A DNA stretch of 64,000 bases, taken from positions 186,001 through 250,000 of the forward strand of contig CAVSVP010000023.1 in NCBI GenBank assembly GCA_963731125.1. Direction: 5' to 3'. The translations under genes were made by a program, and so were the position numbers. Positions 42,100-50,476 of this stretch are shown here, in pieces. This DNA comes from CAVSVP01 sp963731125. Its GTDB lineage: Bacteria; Pseudomonadota; Gammaproteobacteria; Competibacterales; Competibacteraceae. Position 1 is the first letter of the stretch. Each line of letters starts with the position of its first letter. The notes under the pieces are model-generated. The model saw only the letters and a program-made list of their open reading frames with translations. It had not been told where the DNA came from and did no database searches.

Positions 42100-43878
42100 A
42101 TGCTCGCTAAACCTAAATCAGACGTGTTTCATTTTATCCTGATTAAACCGTCTCATTACGACGACGACGGCTATGTTATTCAGTGGGTACGTTCGTATAT
42201 TCCCTCGAACACGCTGGCAACACTCTATGGCTTGGCGTTGGACTGTGCCGAACGTCGCGTGCTTGGCGGCGAGGTGGCCATCGCGTTGAGCGCTTACGAT
42301 GAAACCAATACCCGCATTAAGGTTGGGAACATCGTCAAGAAGATACGCCAATCCGGTGGCCGGGGACTGGTCGGGCTGGTTGGCGTGCAAACCAATCAAT
42401 TTCCACGGGCCATGGATATCGCCCGCCGGTTTCGAGCTGCGGGCATACCCGTTTGTATCGGGGGCTTTCACGTCAGCGGCTGTCTGGCCATGCTGCCGGA
42501 AATGCCGGCGGATCTGCAGGAAGCGCTGGATCTGGGTATTACCTTGTTTGCCGGCGAGGCGGAAGGCCGTCTGGAAGTTTTGTTGCAGGATGCTTATCGC
42601 CGCGAGATGAAACCGCTATACCATTATATGAACGAGTTGCCCGGGCTGGCGGGCGCTCCGGTGCCCTACCTGCCGGCCAGCCGGATCAAAAAAACCGCCG
42701 GTACCCGAACCAGCTTCGATGCCGGACGAGGCTGCCCGTTCCTGTGCAGCTTCTGCACCATTATCAACGTCCAGGGACGCCAGTCCCGCTATCGCAGCGC
42801 CGACGACGTGGAACGGATTGTGCGCACCAATATGGCTCAAGGGATCAATAGCTTTTTTATCAGCGACGACAACTTTGCCCGCAATCGCGACTGGGAACGG
42901 CTCTTCGACCGGTTGATTTATCTACGCGAGATGGAAGGCCTGGTAGCGAAATTTATTATCCAGGTGGACACCATGTGCCATAAGATTCCGGGGTTTATCG
43001 AAAAAGCCGGCCGTGCGGGTGTGAACCGGGTGTTTATCGGGCTGGAAAATATCAATCCCCAGGCGCTGAACGCGGCGCGCAAAGGCCAGAACCGTATCAC
43101 CGAATACCGGGCGATGCTGCAAGCCTGGCATAACGTCGGGGTGACCACCTACGCCGGTTATATTCTCGGGTTTCCGGACGATACGCCGGAAACCATTGTC
43201 CGCGATATCGAGATCATTCAGCGTGAACTGCCTATCGATCTGCTGGAATTTTTCATTCTGACTCCCTTGCCCGGCTCGGCGGATCACAAGAAGCTTTATG
43301 AGCAAGGGGTCGCGATGGATCCGGACATGAATCACTATGATCTCGAGCATGTCACTACCGCCCACCCCAAAATGACCAAAGCAGCGTGGCAGTCTGCCTA
43401 CCGACTGGCCTGGGACAGTTACTATACGCCGGCCCATGTAGAAACTTTAATTCGCCGGGCCAGGGTGCGTGGTGTTCAGCCCCGCCGGATGATGAAAAAG
43501 CTGCTGACTTTTTACGGTTTCAACAAATACGAGCAGTTACACCCCCTGGAAGGCGGGTTCTTCCGGCGCAAGTATCGCCGCGATCGGCGCTCCGGGATGC
43601 CGCTGGAAAATCCGCTGGTTTTTTATGCTCGTTACGGGTGGGAAATCCTGAACAAATACACCCGTTTCCTGGGGATGGTGTGGCGTTATCACCGCATTTG
43701 CCGCCGCGTCGAAAAAGAGACATGTACCTACGAAGATCTTGCGTTAATCCCGGTGCAAGCGGATGAAATGGACACGCTGCATCTCTTTACGGCGACGGCC
43801 GCCGCTAGAGCGGTGGTCGATAAGTCGCGCCAGCGGCAAACCGTGCGCAGGAACGTGGTGGCGCCGGCCGCTGAGTAA
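42100..43878 (+). CDS. B12-binding-domain radical SAM protein of unknown function
   Basis: 592 residues. The N-terminal Rossmann-like half (VGVQTNQFPRAMDIARRFRA, then IPVCIGGFHVSG) resembles cobalamin-binding domains of class B radical SAM enzymes but lacks DxHxxG. The radical SAM core has CPFLCSFC (Cys212, Cys216, Cys219), binding a 4Fe-4S cluster and SAM. A 170-residue C-terminal extension is basic and partly hydrophobic. AGGGG precedes the ATG at 42100. It follows meaB by 50 bp in the same direction, so it may share its transcript. I cannot assign a substrate; relatives include methyltransferases and hopanoid or chlorophyll enzymes. Confidence 0.88.
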   Translation: MLAKPKSDVFHFILIKPSHYDDDGYVIQWVRSYIPSNTLATLYGLALDCAERRVLGGEVAIALSAYDETNTRIKVGNIVKKIRQSGGRGLVGLVGVQTNQFPRAMDIARRFRAAGIPVCIGGFHVSGCLAMLPEMPADLQEALDLGITLFAGEAEGRLEVLLQDAYRREMKPLYHYMNELPGLAGAPVPYLPASRIKKTAGTRTSFDAGRGCPFLCSFCTIINVQGRQSRYRSADDVERIVRTNMAQGINSFFISDDNFARNRDWERLFDRLIYLREMEGLVAKFIIQVDTMCHKIPGFIEKAGRAGVNRVFIGLENINPQALNAARKGQNRITEYRAMLQAWHNVGVTTYAGYILGFPDDTPETIVRDIEIIQRELPIDLLEFFILTPLPGSADHKKLYEQGVAMDPDMNHYDLEHVTTAHPKMTKAAWQSAYRLAWDSYYTPAHVETLIRRARVRGVQPRRMMKKLLTFYGFNKYEQLHPLEGGFFRRKYRRDRRSGMPLENPLVFYARYGWEILNKYTRFLGMVWRYHRICRRVEKETCTYEDLALIPVQADEMDTLHLFTATAAARAVVDKSRQRQTVRRNVVAPAAE

Positions 43879-44528
43879 AATTTAAAAAGATTTTATCTGC
43901 TGCAGTTGCGTAAGAACTGACCGGGATCGGTGATCCCGGTCACGTCGGCTTACCTGAGCTGGCAAGCCGGGGCATCAGCGCTTTTTCAGGATTTTATTCG
44001 GAAATGGGTTCGACAGCCGCATCGCTTACCAAATTATTTGATATGCGTCAATCGTTCTAAAATTTAATCTTGCACCCCCAATCGGGTTGGCTTGATAATT
44101 GGTAATAATAAAGTTATCACATTATTTTCGTGAATTTAACTTCCGTTAATAAATTTGACATGCTGCAATGCGACATGTTAAAAAACAATAATCCCATAAT
44201 AACGCTAAGGTTCGATCTGCTGCGATGCAGTATGCTGCGAAAAGCAAAGGCATGTGACGGCGACTATAATGTTAAATACGATAAACACACCTCTGGCAAA
44301 TGCCACCCTTATAACAAGCCAGCCGCTTTTGGCAAGCAATCAGCAACCCGCTTTTCTTATCATTAGGCTTTCGGTTAATACTATCTCTGCTGGCTGCTTA
44401 CAGGGCGGGGATAAAGGTGTCGGCGCAGCAGCCCATCGCAACCGGATGTCGGCGCGGGTAATTTCCGGCGCGCGTTATTTAGCAGCGACCCACTCCCTAT
44501 ATTCACTACGACCTTAAAGGGGGTCAGT
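43879..44528. other. Gene-free region upstream of the ethylmalonyl-CoA operon
   Basis: 650 bases without a credible gene; small open frames at 44130-44517 have no coding look. Bases 43918-43942 form an 11-bp perfect hairpin (TGACCGGGATC, loop GGT) without a T run, possibly ending the radical SAM transcript. The middle is AT-rich. A TTGACA box at 44155-44160, a 17-bp spacer and TTAAAA at 44178-44183 make a candidate promoter for the mcd operon. Confidence 0.55.
44155..44183 (+). promoter_or_regulatory. Candidate sigma-70 promoter of the mcd-mch-ecm operon
   Basis: Perfect TTGACA (44155-44160), 17-bp spacer, TTAAAA (44178-44183), in an AT-rich stretch about 345 bp upstream of mcd. The long distance would leave a sizeable untranslated leader. 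This is pattern evidence only. Confidence 0.3.
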
Positions 44529-46241
44529 ATGTCCGAACACCAGGCGGAAACACTCATGCGGCAGGCCAGTCAGGCTTTGGATGCCGCCCAGAAGACACTC
44601 GCTATCGTCTTGGCAAGCCTAAAAGACCGCACTCAGGAAGATGGCAAAATTTCGGCAGCTAAGATCGATCGCTATCAGGTAGTTGCCTACGATGCAGCGC
44701 TTTCATCGGCAGAAGCCGCCGCTGCGAAATTCATTCTCGACTACGCTGTAAAGGCTCGGAAAGCGACCGGCGCTAGCGCTGCATCAGCCACCCTCGAAGA
44801 ACGTTTTGCCCTGCTTTTCACCGCCGAAGCGATTCATTCGATCCGCTCTCGGCTGCTGGCAAGACCCGATGAGTTTGGCTTAAGCCGCACTAAGCTAGCC
44901 TCGCTGGTGGAGAGTGCAGCCGTGGAGCAATTCTGCGCGGCGCAGTTGGCCGCCGAGAATATCGCCGCATTGGGCGAGGCCGTTTGTGAACTGGATGGTC
45001 AGACCGGTGCCTATCTGCTCAATGAAGACCATGTGATGATGCAGGATACCTTCCGGCGGTTTGCCAATGATGTGGTAATGCCTCTGGCCAAAGAGATTCA
45101 CCAGAAAGATCTTCTGATTCCCGAGGAGATCCTCAGTCAGGTGAGCGAATTAGGCTGTTTTGGCCTATCCATTCCCCAGCGTTTCGGCGGTCTGCAAGAC
45201 GATGAACAAGAAGACAACATGGGAATGATCGTGGTCACGGAAGAATTATCCCGGGGTTCCTTGGGGGCGGCAGGGAGTTTGATCACGCGTCCGGAGATCC
45301 TGGCGCGGGCATTATTGAAAGGAGGCACCGAGGAGCAGAAAGAAAAATGGTTGCCGCAATTGGCGGCCGGTGATCCCTTATGCGCCGTGGCGGTTACGGA
45401 ACCTAATTACGGATCCGACGTGGCCAATATGAAGGTGAAAGCTGCTAAGACCGAGGGTGGTTGGCTGCTGAACGGTGCCAAGACCTGGTGTACCTTTGGC
45501 GGCAAGGCCGGATTGTTATTAGTCCTGGCACGCACCAATCCCGATTCCTCACTGGGTCACCGGGGGCTGTCCATGTTTCTGGTGGAAAAACCCACTTACG
45601 ACGGCCATGAATTCAATTACCAGCAGGAGGGCGGCGGCACGTTGAGCGGCAAGGCCATTGCCACTATCGGTTACCGCGGCATGCACTCCTTTGAGATGTT
45701 TTTCGATGACTTCTTTGTGCCCGAGGAAAATCTACTCGGCGGTCCAGAAGGGGAAGGTAAGGGGTTTTATTTTACCATGGCAGGCTTTTCCGGAGGCCGC
45801 ATTCAGACGGCGGCCCGGGCAGTGGGAGTGATGCAGGCCGCCTATGAACGCGCCGTATCTTACGCCAAGGAGCGCGTTGTCTTTGGCAAGCCGATTGCCG
45901 ATTACCAGCTGACTCAGGTAAAACTGGCGCGCATGGCCGCTTATCTGGTGGCGAGCCGGCAATTTACCTATGCCGTTGGTCGGCTGATGGACCAGGGCAA
46001 GGGTGATATGGAAGCCAGTATGGTGAAGTTTTTTACGTGTAAAACCGCCGAGTGGGTAACCCGGGAGGCCATGCAAATCCATGGTGGTATGGGCTATGCG
46101 GAGGAGGCGGCGGTGAGCCGTTATTTCGTGGACGCTCGGGTGCTCTCTATCTTCGAAGGGGCGGAAGAGACCCTGGCGCTGAGAGTGATTACTCCCGCGT
46201 TGGTCAAGAGCGCCAAGGACAAACAAGCCCTAGAGGAGTAG
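44529..46241 (+). CDS. mcd: Methylsuccinyl-CoA dehydrogenase
   Basis: 570-residue acyl-CoA dehydrogenase with an N-terminal helical extension of about 140 residues, a size typical of methylsuccinyl-CoA dehydrogenase rather than the usual 380-400-residue enzymes. FAD-domain marks are AVTEPNYGSD, QIHGGMGYAEE and the catalytic-region SIFEGAEE near the end. It oxidises (2S)-methylsuccinyl-CoA to mesaconyl-CoA and would pass electrons to ETF. It leads the ethylmalonyl-CoA gene set, with mch following after 4 bp. The assignment rests on length plus context. Confidence 0.9.
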   Translation: MSEHQAETLMRQASQALDAAQKTLAIVLASLKDRTQEDGKISAAKIDRYQVVAYDAALSSAEAAAAKFILDYAVKARKATGASAASATLEERFALLFTAEAIHSIRSRLLARPDEFGLSRTKLASLVESAAVEQFCAAQLAAENIAALGEAVCELDGQTGAYLLNEDHVMMQDTFRRFANDVVMPLAKEIHQKDLLIPEEILSQVSELGCFGLSIPQRFGGLQDDEQEDNMGMIVVTEELSRGSLGAAGSLITRPEILARALLKGGTEEQKEKWLPQLAAGDPLCAVAVTEPNYGSDVANMKVKAAKTEGGWLLNGAKTWCTFGGKAGLLLVLARTNPDSSLGHRGLSMFLVEKPTYDGHEFNYQQEGGGTLSGKAIATIGYRGMHSFEMFFDDFFVPEENLLGGPEGEGKGFYFTMAGFSGGRIQTAARAVGVMQAAYERAVSYAKERVVFGKPIADYQLTQVKLARMAAYLVASRQFTYAVGRLMDQGKGDMEASMVKFFTCKTAEWVTREAMQIHGGMGYAEEAAVSRYFVDARVLSIFEGAEETLALRVITPALVKSAKDKQALEE

Positions 46242-46245
46242 ACCG

Positions 46246-47418
46246 ATGTCTGTGTCGATTGCATTGGACCAGCAACCGGAACTGGCGGAAACCCTGGCCG
46301 TTGATCTCGAGCGGGTGCGAGCACCCCAGTATGGGCGTTATCTGGATGAGTTCGTGCCGGGTCAGGTCTTCGTTCAGCCCCGTGGGTTCAGCTTTACGCG
46401 GGCGGCCATGTTGGATTTCGCCCGCACCTTTATGCAAGCCAATCCCCTTTACCTCAATACCGAGTACGCCAAGGCCCACGGGTTTCCGGACCTACCCGCC
46501 AGCCCTCAAATGATCTTTAACGTGGTGCTATCCCTCGGGGTGCAGAACGATTCCGAGAAGGCCATTGCGAATCTGGGTTACTACAACGTACAGTTCCTGC
46601 GTCCGGTCTACGCCGGCGACACGCTGCGGGCCTATACTCGGGTCGTCGATCGTAAGGAGCGGGGGGCGGATAAACCCGGCATTGTGCTGATCCGTACTCT
46701 GGGCGTTGACCAGGACGGCCAAGTGGTTCTCCAATACGAGCGCAAGATTATGGTCTCCTGGCGAGGCCAACGTCCTGCCACGACACCCGCGCCGAGCGAA
46801 CCCGTGGAGTTTCCCTGGGTGGAATCGCCCACCCTGGAAGTGCCGTTAACCAGCAGAGCATTTCCGACTCAGCTGACCGGACCCAACACCTATGTCGAGG
46901 ATTTTACGCCCGGCGATATTATTGTTCACCCGAACGGACGCACGATCACCGATGAGCATATGGCGCTGACTTATCTGGTGGGCAATACCCATCCGCTGCA
47001 CTTCGACCGGGTGTATAGCACCGGGTTGTCCGGCAAGATGAGCGGTGAGCCCATCGTCTATGGGGGCTTGGTGTTCGCTTGGCTGGAAGGGCTTGCCAGT
47101 CGCGATATCAGCGAAAATGCCCTCTGGGAACTCGGTTTTACGGAAGGCTACCACACCCAGCCTGCGGTTTCCGGCGATACGGTAGCCGCCCTATCACGGG
47201 TGCTGGCCGTCGAATCGCTGCCGGACAATGCTCGGGCAGGGATCGTTACCTTCCAATTCATCGGCGTAAAAAACATCAGTGCCGCCGATGCACTGGACAC
47301 TTTCGGCGCTGAGCTATTTATCAAGGAAAACAGTAAACAAACGCTGGGTGAGGAAAAGATAAGTCAGAAAATCTTTGAAATCGAGCGCCGTCTGCTACTC
47401 AAACGCCGCCCCCAATAA
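46246..47418 (+). CDS. mch: Mesaconyl-CoA hydratase (double hot-dog MaoC family)
   Basis: 390 residues with two MaoC-like hot-dog halves. The first (about 20-175) includes the GQVFVQPRGFSFTRAAMLDFA segment. The second (about 205-385) has PGDIIVHPNGRTITDEHMAL, GNTHPLHFD and the YGGLVFAW helix, the hydratase-2-like His/Asp region. It hydrates mesaconyl-CoA to beta-methylmalyl-CoA. It lies between mcd and ecm with tight spacing, the context of ethylmalonyl-CoA pathway clusters. It is slightly longer than the known alphaproteobacterial enzymes (about 340-350). Confidence 0.9.
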   Translation: MSVSIALDQQPELAETLAVDLERVRAPQYGRYLDEFVPGQVFVQPRGFSFTRAAMLDFARTFMQANPLYLNTEYAKAHGFPDLPASPQMIFNVVLSLGVQNDSEKAIANLGYYNVQFLRPVYAGDTLRAYTRVVDRKERGADKPGIVLIRTLGVDQDGQVVLQYERKIMVSWRGQRPATTPAPSEPVEFPWVESPTLEVPLTSRAFPTQLTGPNTYVEDFTPGDIIVHPNGRTITDEHMALTYLVGNTHPLHFDRVYSTGLSGKMSGEPIVYGGLVFAWLEGLASRDISENALWELGFTEGYHTQPAVSGDTVAALSRVLAVESLPDNARAGIVTFQFIGVKNISAADALDTFGAELFIKENSKQTLGEEKISQKIFEIERRLLLKRRPQ

Positions 47419-47431
47419 AGGAGGTCTAATA

Positions 47432-49444
47432 ATGCAGACCCACACCAGTAAGCGCGACAAACCCTGGTTGATGCGCACCTATTCGGGCCATACTTCGGCC
47501 AAGGCATCCAACGCACTTTACCGTAACAACCTGGCCAAAGGGCAAACGGGGCTGTCGGTGGCTTTCGATTTGCCCACCCAGACGGGTTATGACTCAGATC
47601 ATATCCTGGCACGGGGGGAGGTGGGTAAAGTGGGCGTACCCATCGGTCATATTGGCGATATGGAGACGCTGTTCGACCAGATTCCCCTGGCCAAGATGAA
47701 CACTTCCATGACCATCAACGCCACCGCAGCTTGGCTGCTGTCCCTTTATGTGGCCGTTGCCGAGCGCCAGGGCGCTGCGCATGCGCAGCTGCAGGGTACG
47801 ACGCAAAACGATATTCTTAAGGAATATCTCTCCCGCGGCACGTATATTTTTCCGCCGGAACCTTCCGTACGCCTGATCACCGATGTCATCAGTTATACGG
47901 TGCAACAGATTCCCAAATGGAACCCCACCAATATCTGCAGCTACCATCTGCAGGAAGCCGGCGCCACGCCGATGCAGGAACTGGCTTATGCCCTGTCCAC
48001 GGCGATCACCATTCTGGATGCCGTGCGGGATTCCGGGCAAATCAGCGCCGAAGCCTTCGCGGATGTGGTGGGGCGTATCTCGTTTTTCGTGAACGCCGGC
48101 ATCCGCTTTATCGAGGAATGCTGCAAGATGCGGGCGTTTGTACAGCTGTGGGATAAAATTACCCAGGAACGCTACGGCGTCGATGATCCGAAGATGCGGC
48201 GTTTCCGTTACGGGGTGCAAGTCAATTCCCTGGGATTGACCGAATCCCAGCCGGAGAATAACGTCCAGCGGATTGTCCTGGAAATGCTGGCCGTGACGTT
48301 GTCCAAGGACGCCCGGGCCCGGGCCATCCAGCTGCCGGCTTGGAACGAGGCTCTGGGTTTGCCCCGGCCCTGGGATCAGCAATGGGCCCTGCGTATGCAG
48401 CAGGTGCTGGCCTTTGAAACGGATTTACTGGAATACGGCGATATTTTTGCTGGCTCACCGGTCATTGCGCGTAAGGTGCAGGCACTGGTGGAAGGAGCCG
48501 AGGCGGAACTGGAGCGGGTGCGCGAAAATGGCGGCATGATCCAGGCCATTGAGGACGGTTATGTCAAGCGCCAGCTGGTTACCAGCCATACGGAACGCAT
48601 GCGTGCCATCGAGCGGGGTGATTTAAAGATCGTTGGCCTGAACTGCTTCCGCGAAACCGAACCCTCGCCGCTGGTGGGCGAAGGGGAAGGCAGCATTATG
48701 AAAGTCGATCCGCGGGCCGAGCGTGAGCAGATCGAGAGCCTGCAGGCCTTTCGCGCACAACGCAATGCTACCGAGGTGGAAGCCGCTTTGGCTCAGCTGG
48801 CGGAAGTGGCCAAGAGCGGGGAGAACATTATGCCGGTTTCCATTCGCTGTGCCCATGCCGGAGTCACCACCGGCGAGTGGAGTCAGGTGCTGCGCGAGGT
48901 GTTTGGTGAATACCGACCTCCCACCGGCATCGATATCACCAGCCACGACGCAACGCCCTCGGCGGCGGTTCAAGCAGTTCGCGACCGGGTGTACCGGACC
49001 GGCGAAGAACTGGGACGGCCCTTGCGTATTCTGGTGGGCAAACCCGGTTTGGATGGCCATAGCAATGGCGCCGAGCAGATTGCCGTAAAAGCCCGTGACA
49101 TGGGTTTCGAAATCGTCTATGAAGGCATCCGCCTGACACCGCGGCAGATCGCCAAGGGAGCTCTGGAAGAGGGCGTTCATCTTATCGGATTGTCGGTGCT
49201 ATCCGGCAGCCATCTGGAATTAGCGGAAGATATCTTTAAAGAGCTTACCGAGGTGGGTTTGGCGGATATTCCGGTGATTGTAGGCGGTATCATTCCTATA
49301 GAAGACGCGCGTACTTTGCGAACCCAAGGAGTTGCCGCTGTTTACACACCCAAGGATAGCGATATGAACGGCATTATGGCGGACATTGTCGACATTATCC
49401 GCCAGGCCAACGGTTTAAAGCCGTTCGAGCAGAAGGCGGCATAA
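47432..49444 (+). CDS. ecm: Ethylmalonyl-CoA mutase, B12-dependent
   Basis: 670 residues. The N terminus RTYSGHTSAKASNALYRNNL and GLSVAFDLPTQTGYDSDH are diagnostic of ethylmalonyl-CoA mutase; the RGPYS motif of methylmalonyl-CoA mutases is absent. Catalytic and cobalamin parts are in one chain, with DGHSNG in the C-terminal B12 domain (about residue 544). It converts ethylmalonyl-CoA to methylsuccinyl-CoA. AGGAGG lies just before the ATG at 47432. The stop overlaps the start of a dedicated MeaB gene (TAATG). Confidence 0.95.
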   Translation: MQTHTSKRDKPWLMRTYSGHTSAKASNALYRNNLAKGQTGLSVAFDLPTQTGYDSDHILARGEVGKVGVPIGHIGDMETLFDQIPLAKMNTSMTINATAAWLLSLYVAVAERQGAAHAQLQGTTQNDILKEYLSRGTYIFPPEPSVRLITDVISYTVQQIPKWNPTNICSYHLQEAGATPMQELAYALSTAITILDAVRDSGQISAEAFADVVGRISFFVNAGIRFIEECCKMRAFVQLWDKITQERYGVDDPKMRRFRYGVQVNSLGLTESQPENNVQRIVLEMLAVTLSKDARARAIQLPAWNEALGLPRPWDQQWALRMQQVLAFETDLLEYGDIFAGSPVIARKVQALVEGAEAELERVRENGGMIQAIEDGYVKRQLVTSHTERMRAIERGDLKIVGLNCFRETEPSPLVGEGEGSIMKVDPRAEREQIESLQAFRAQRNATEVEAALAQLAEVAKSGENIMPVSIRCAHAGVTTGEWSQVLREVFGEYRPPTGIDITSHDATPSAAVQAVRDRVYRTGEELGRPLRILVGKPGLDGHSNGAEQIAVKARDMGFEIVYEGIRLTPRQIAKGALEEGVHLIGLSVLSGSHLELAEDIFKELTEVGLADIPVIVGGIIPIEDARTLRTQGVAAVYTPKDSDMNGIMADIVDIIRQANGLKPFEQKAA

Positions 49445-50442
49445 TGACGGTGCACGGCACTCTCCCGGATCCCGAGGCGCTGGCCGCTTCCGTGGCGGCC
49501 CGCGATCGTGCAGCGTTAGCCAAGTCTCTCAACCTGCTGGATGACAGGCGCCCGCAAGCACGCCGCTGTGCTGCGCATTTCTTAGCCATGTTGCCTAGCG
49601 AAAAATTGGATGCCGCGGGTCATCTGATTGGGATTACCGGTCCTCCTGGAGCTGGCAAGTCGTCCCTGACGTCGGCGCTTATCGGGGTTTGGCGGCAGCG
49701 GGGCCTTAGCGTCGGTATTTTGGCCGTCGACCCTTCCAGCCCTTTGAGCGGAGGCGCTCTGTTAGGTGATCGCCTGCGCATGCTTGCCCACGATCATGGC
49801 AGCAACGGTAGTGTCTTTATCCGATCCCTGGCCTGCCGAGGTGAATTTGGCGGATTGAGCGCCGAGGTGTGGCCCATGAGTCTGGCCATGCTGGCGGCTT
49901 TCGATATTGTATTAATCGAAACGGTGGGGGTCGGACAGAAGGAAATCGATATTTCTAAGATGTCCGATACCACTTGTTTTGTCGCCCAGCCCGCCTCGGG
50001 CGATAGTATCCAGTTTTTGAAAGCAGGCATTATGGAAGTCCCCCATATTTTGGTCGTTAATAAGGAAGATATGGGGGCTGCCGCTCGTAAGACGCTGACG
50101 GAATTGCGCTTTACCCTTAAAAAACAGGTGGATCCGGAGGGCTGGCAAGTACCCGCGCTAGCCGTTAGCGCGGTCAAGGGAACGGGTATTGAAAAATTAG
50201 CCGATACTCTCGACAGCCACCGGCAATGGTTGGTCGAGCACAATCTGCTCGGCACGCGCCGCAAGCGGTTTCAGGCGGAGTGGATTGTCAAGCGGTTGCG
50301 GGAGGAATTTGGCCGCTTCGGTATCGAGAAGCTGGGCGGAGAGCAGCACCTTTTTCACGTTCTGACCCAGCGCAGCGGTTCTCCCTTTGATGAATACGAT
50401 TTTTTGCGGGATGGTTTTCTCGCGCATTGGCAGGATAGTTGA
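49444..50442 (+). CDS. MeaB/ArgK-type GTPase, copy 2, paired with ecm
   Basis: 332 residues with Walker A GPPGAGKSSL, AVDPSSPLSGGALLGDR, ETVGVGQKE and the guanine-recognition VNKED motif. Stop-start overlap with ecm points to a dedicated chaperone for ethylmalonyl-CoA mutase. It differs clearly from copy 1 at 40919-42049, which sits with methylmalonyl-CoA mutase: it lacks the N-terminal extension and uses PPGAGKSS instead of VPGVGKST. Whether the two are interchangeable is unknown. Confidence 0.92.
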   Translation: MTVHGTLPDPEALAASVAARDRAALAKSLNLLDDRRPQARRCAAHFLAMLPSEKLDAAGHLIGITGPPGAGKSSLTSALIGVWRQRGLSVGILAVDPSSPLSGGALLGDRLRMLAHDHGSNGSVFIRSLACRGEFGGLSAEVWPMSLAMLAAFDIVLIETVGVGQKEIDISKMSDTTCFVAQPASGDSIQFLKAGIMEVPHILVVNKEDMGAAARKTLTELRFTLKKQVDPEGWQVPALAVSAVKGTGIEKLADTLDSHRQWLVEHNLLGTRRKRFQAEWIVKRLREEFGRFGIEKLGGEQHLFHVLTQRSGSPFDEYDFLRDGFLAHWQDS

Positions 50443-50476
50443 TTGACTACAATGGCACGGCAGTAGGAGATAGAAA

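Noticed and set aside
44130..44517. Small open frames upstream of mcd
   Set aside because: Overlapping frames of 78 and 87 codons have AT-biased, low-complexity translations and no ribosome sites.
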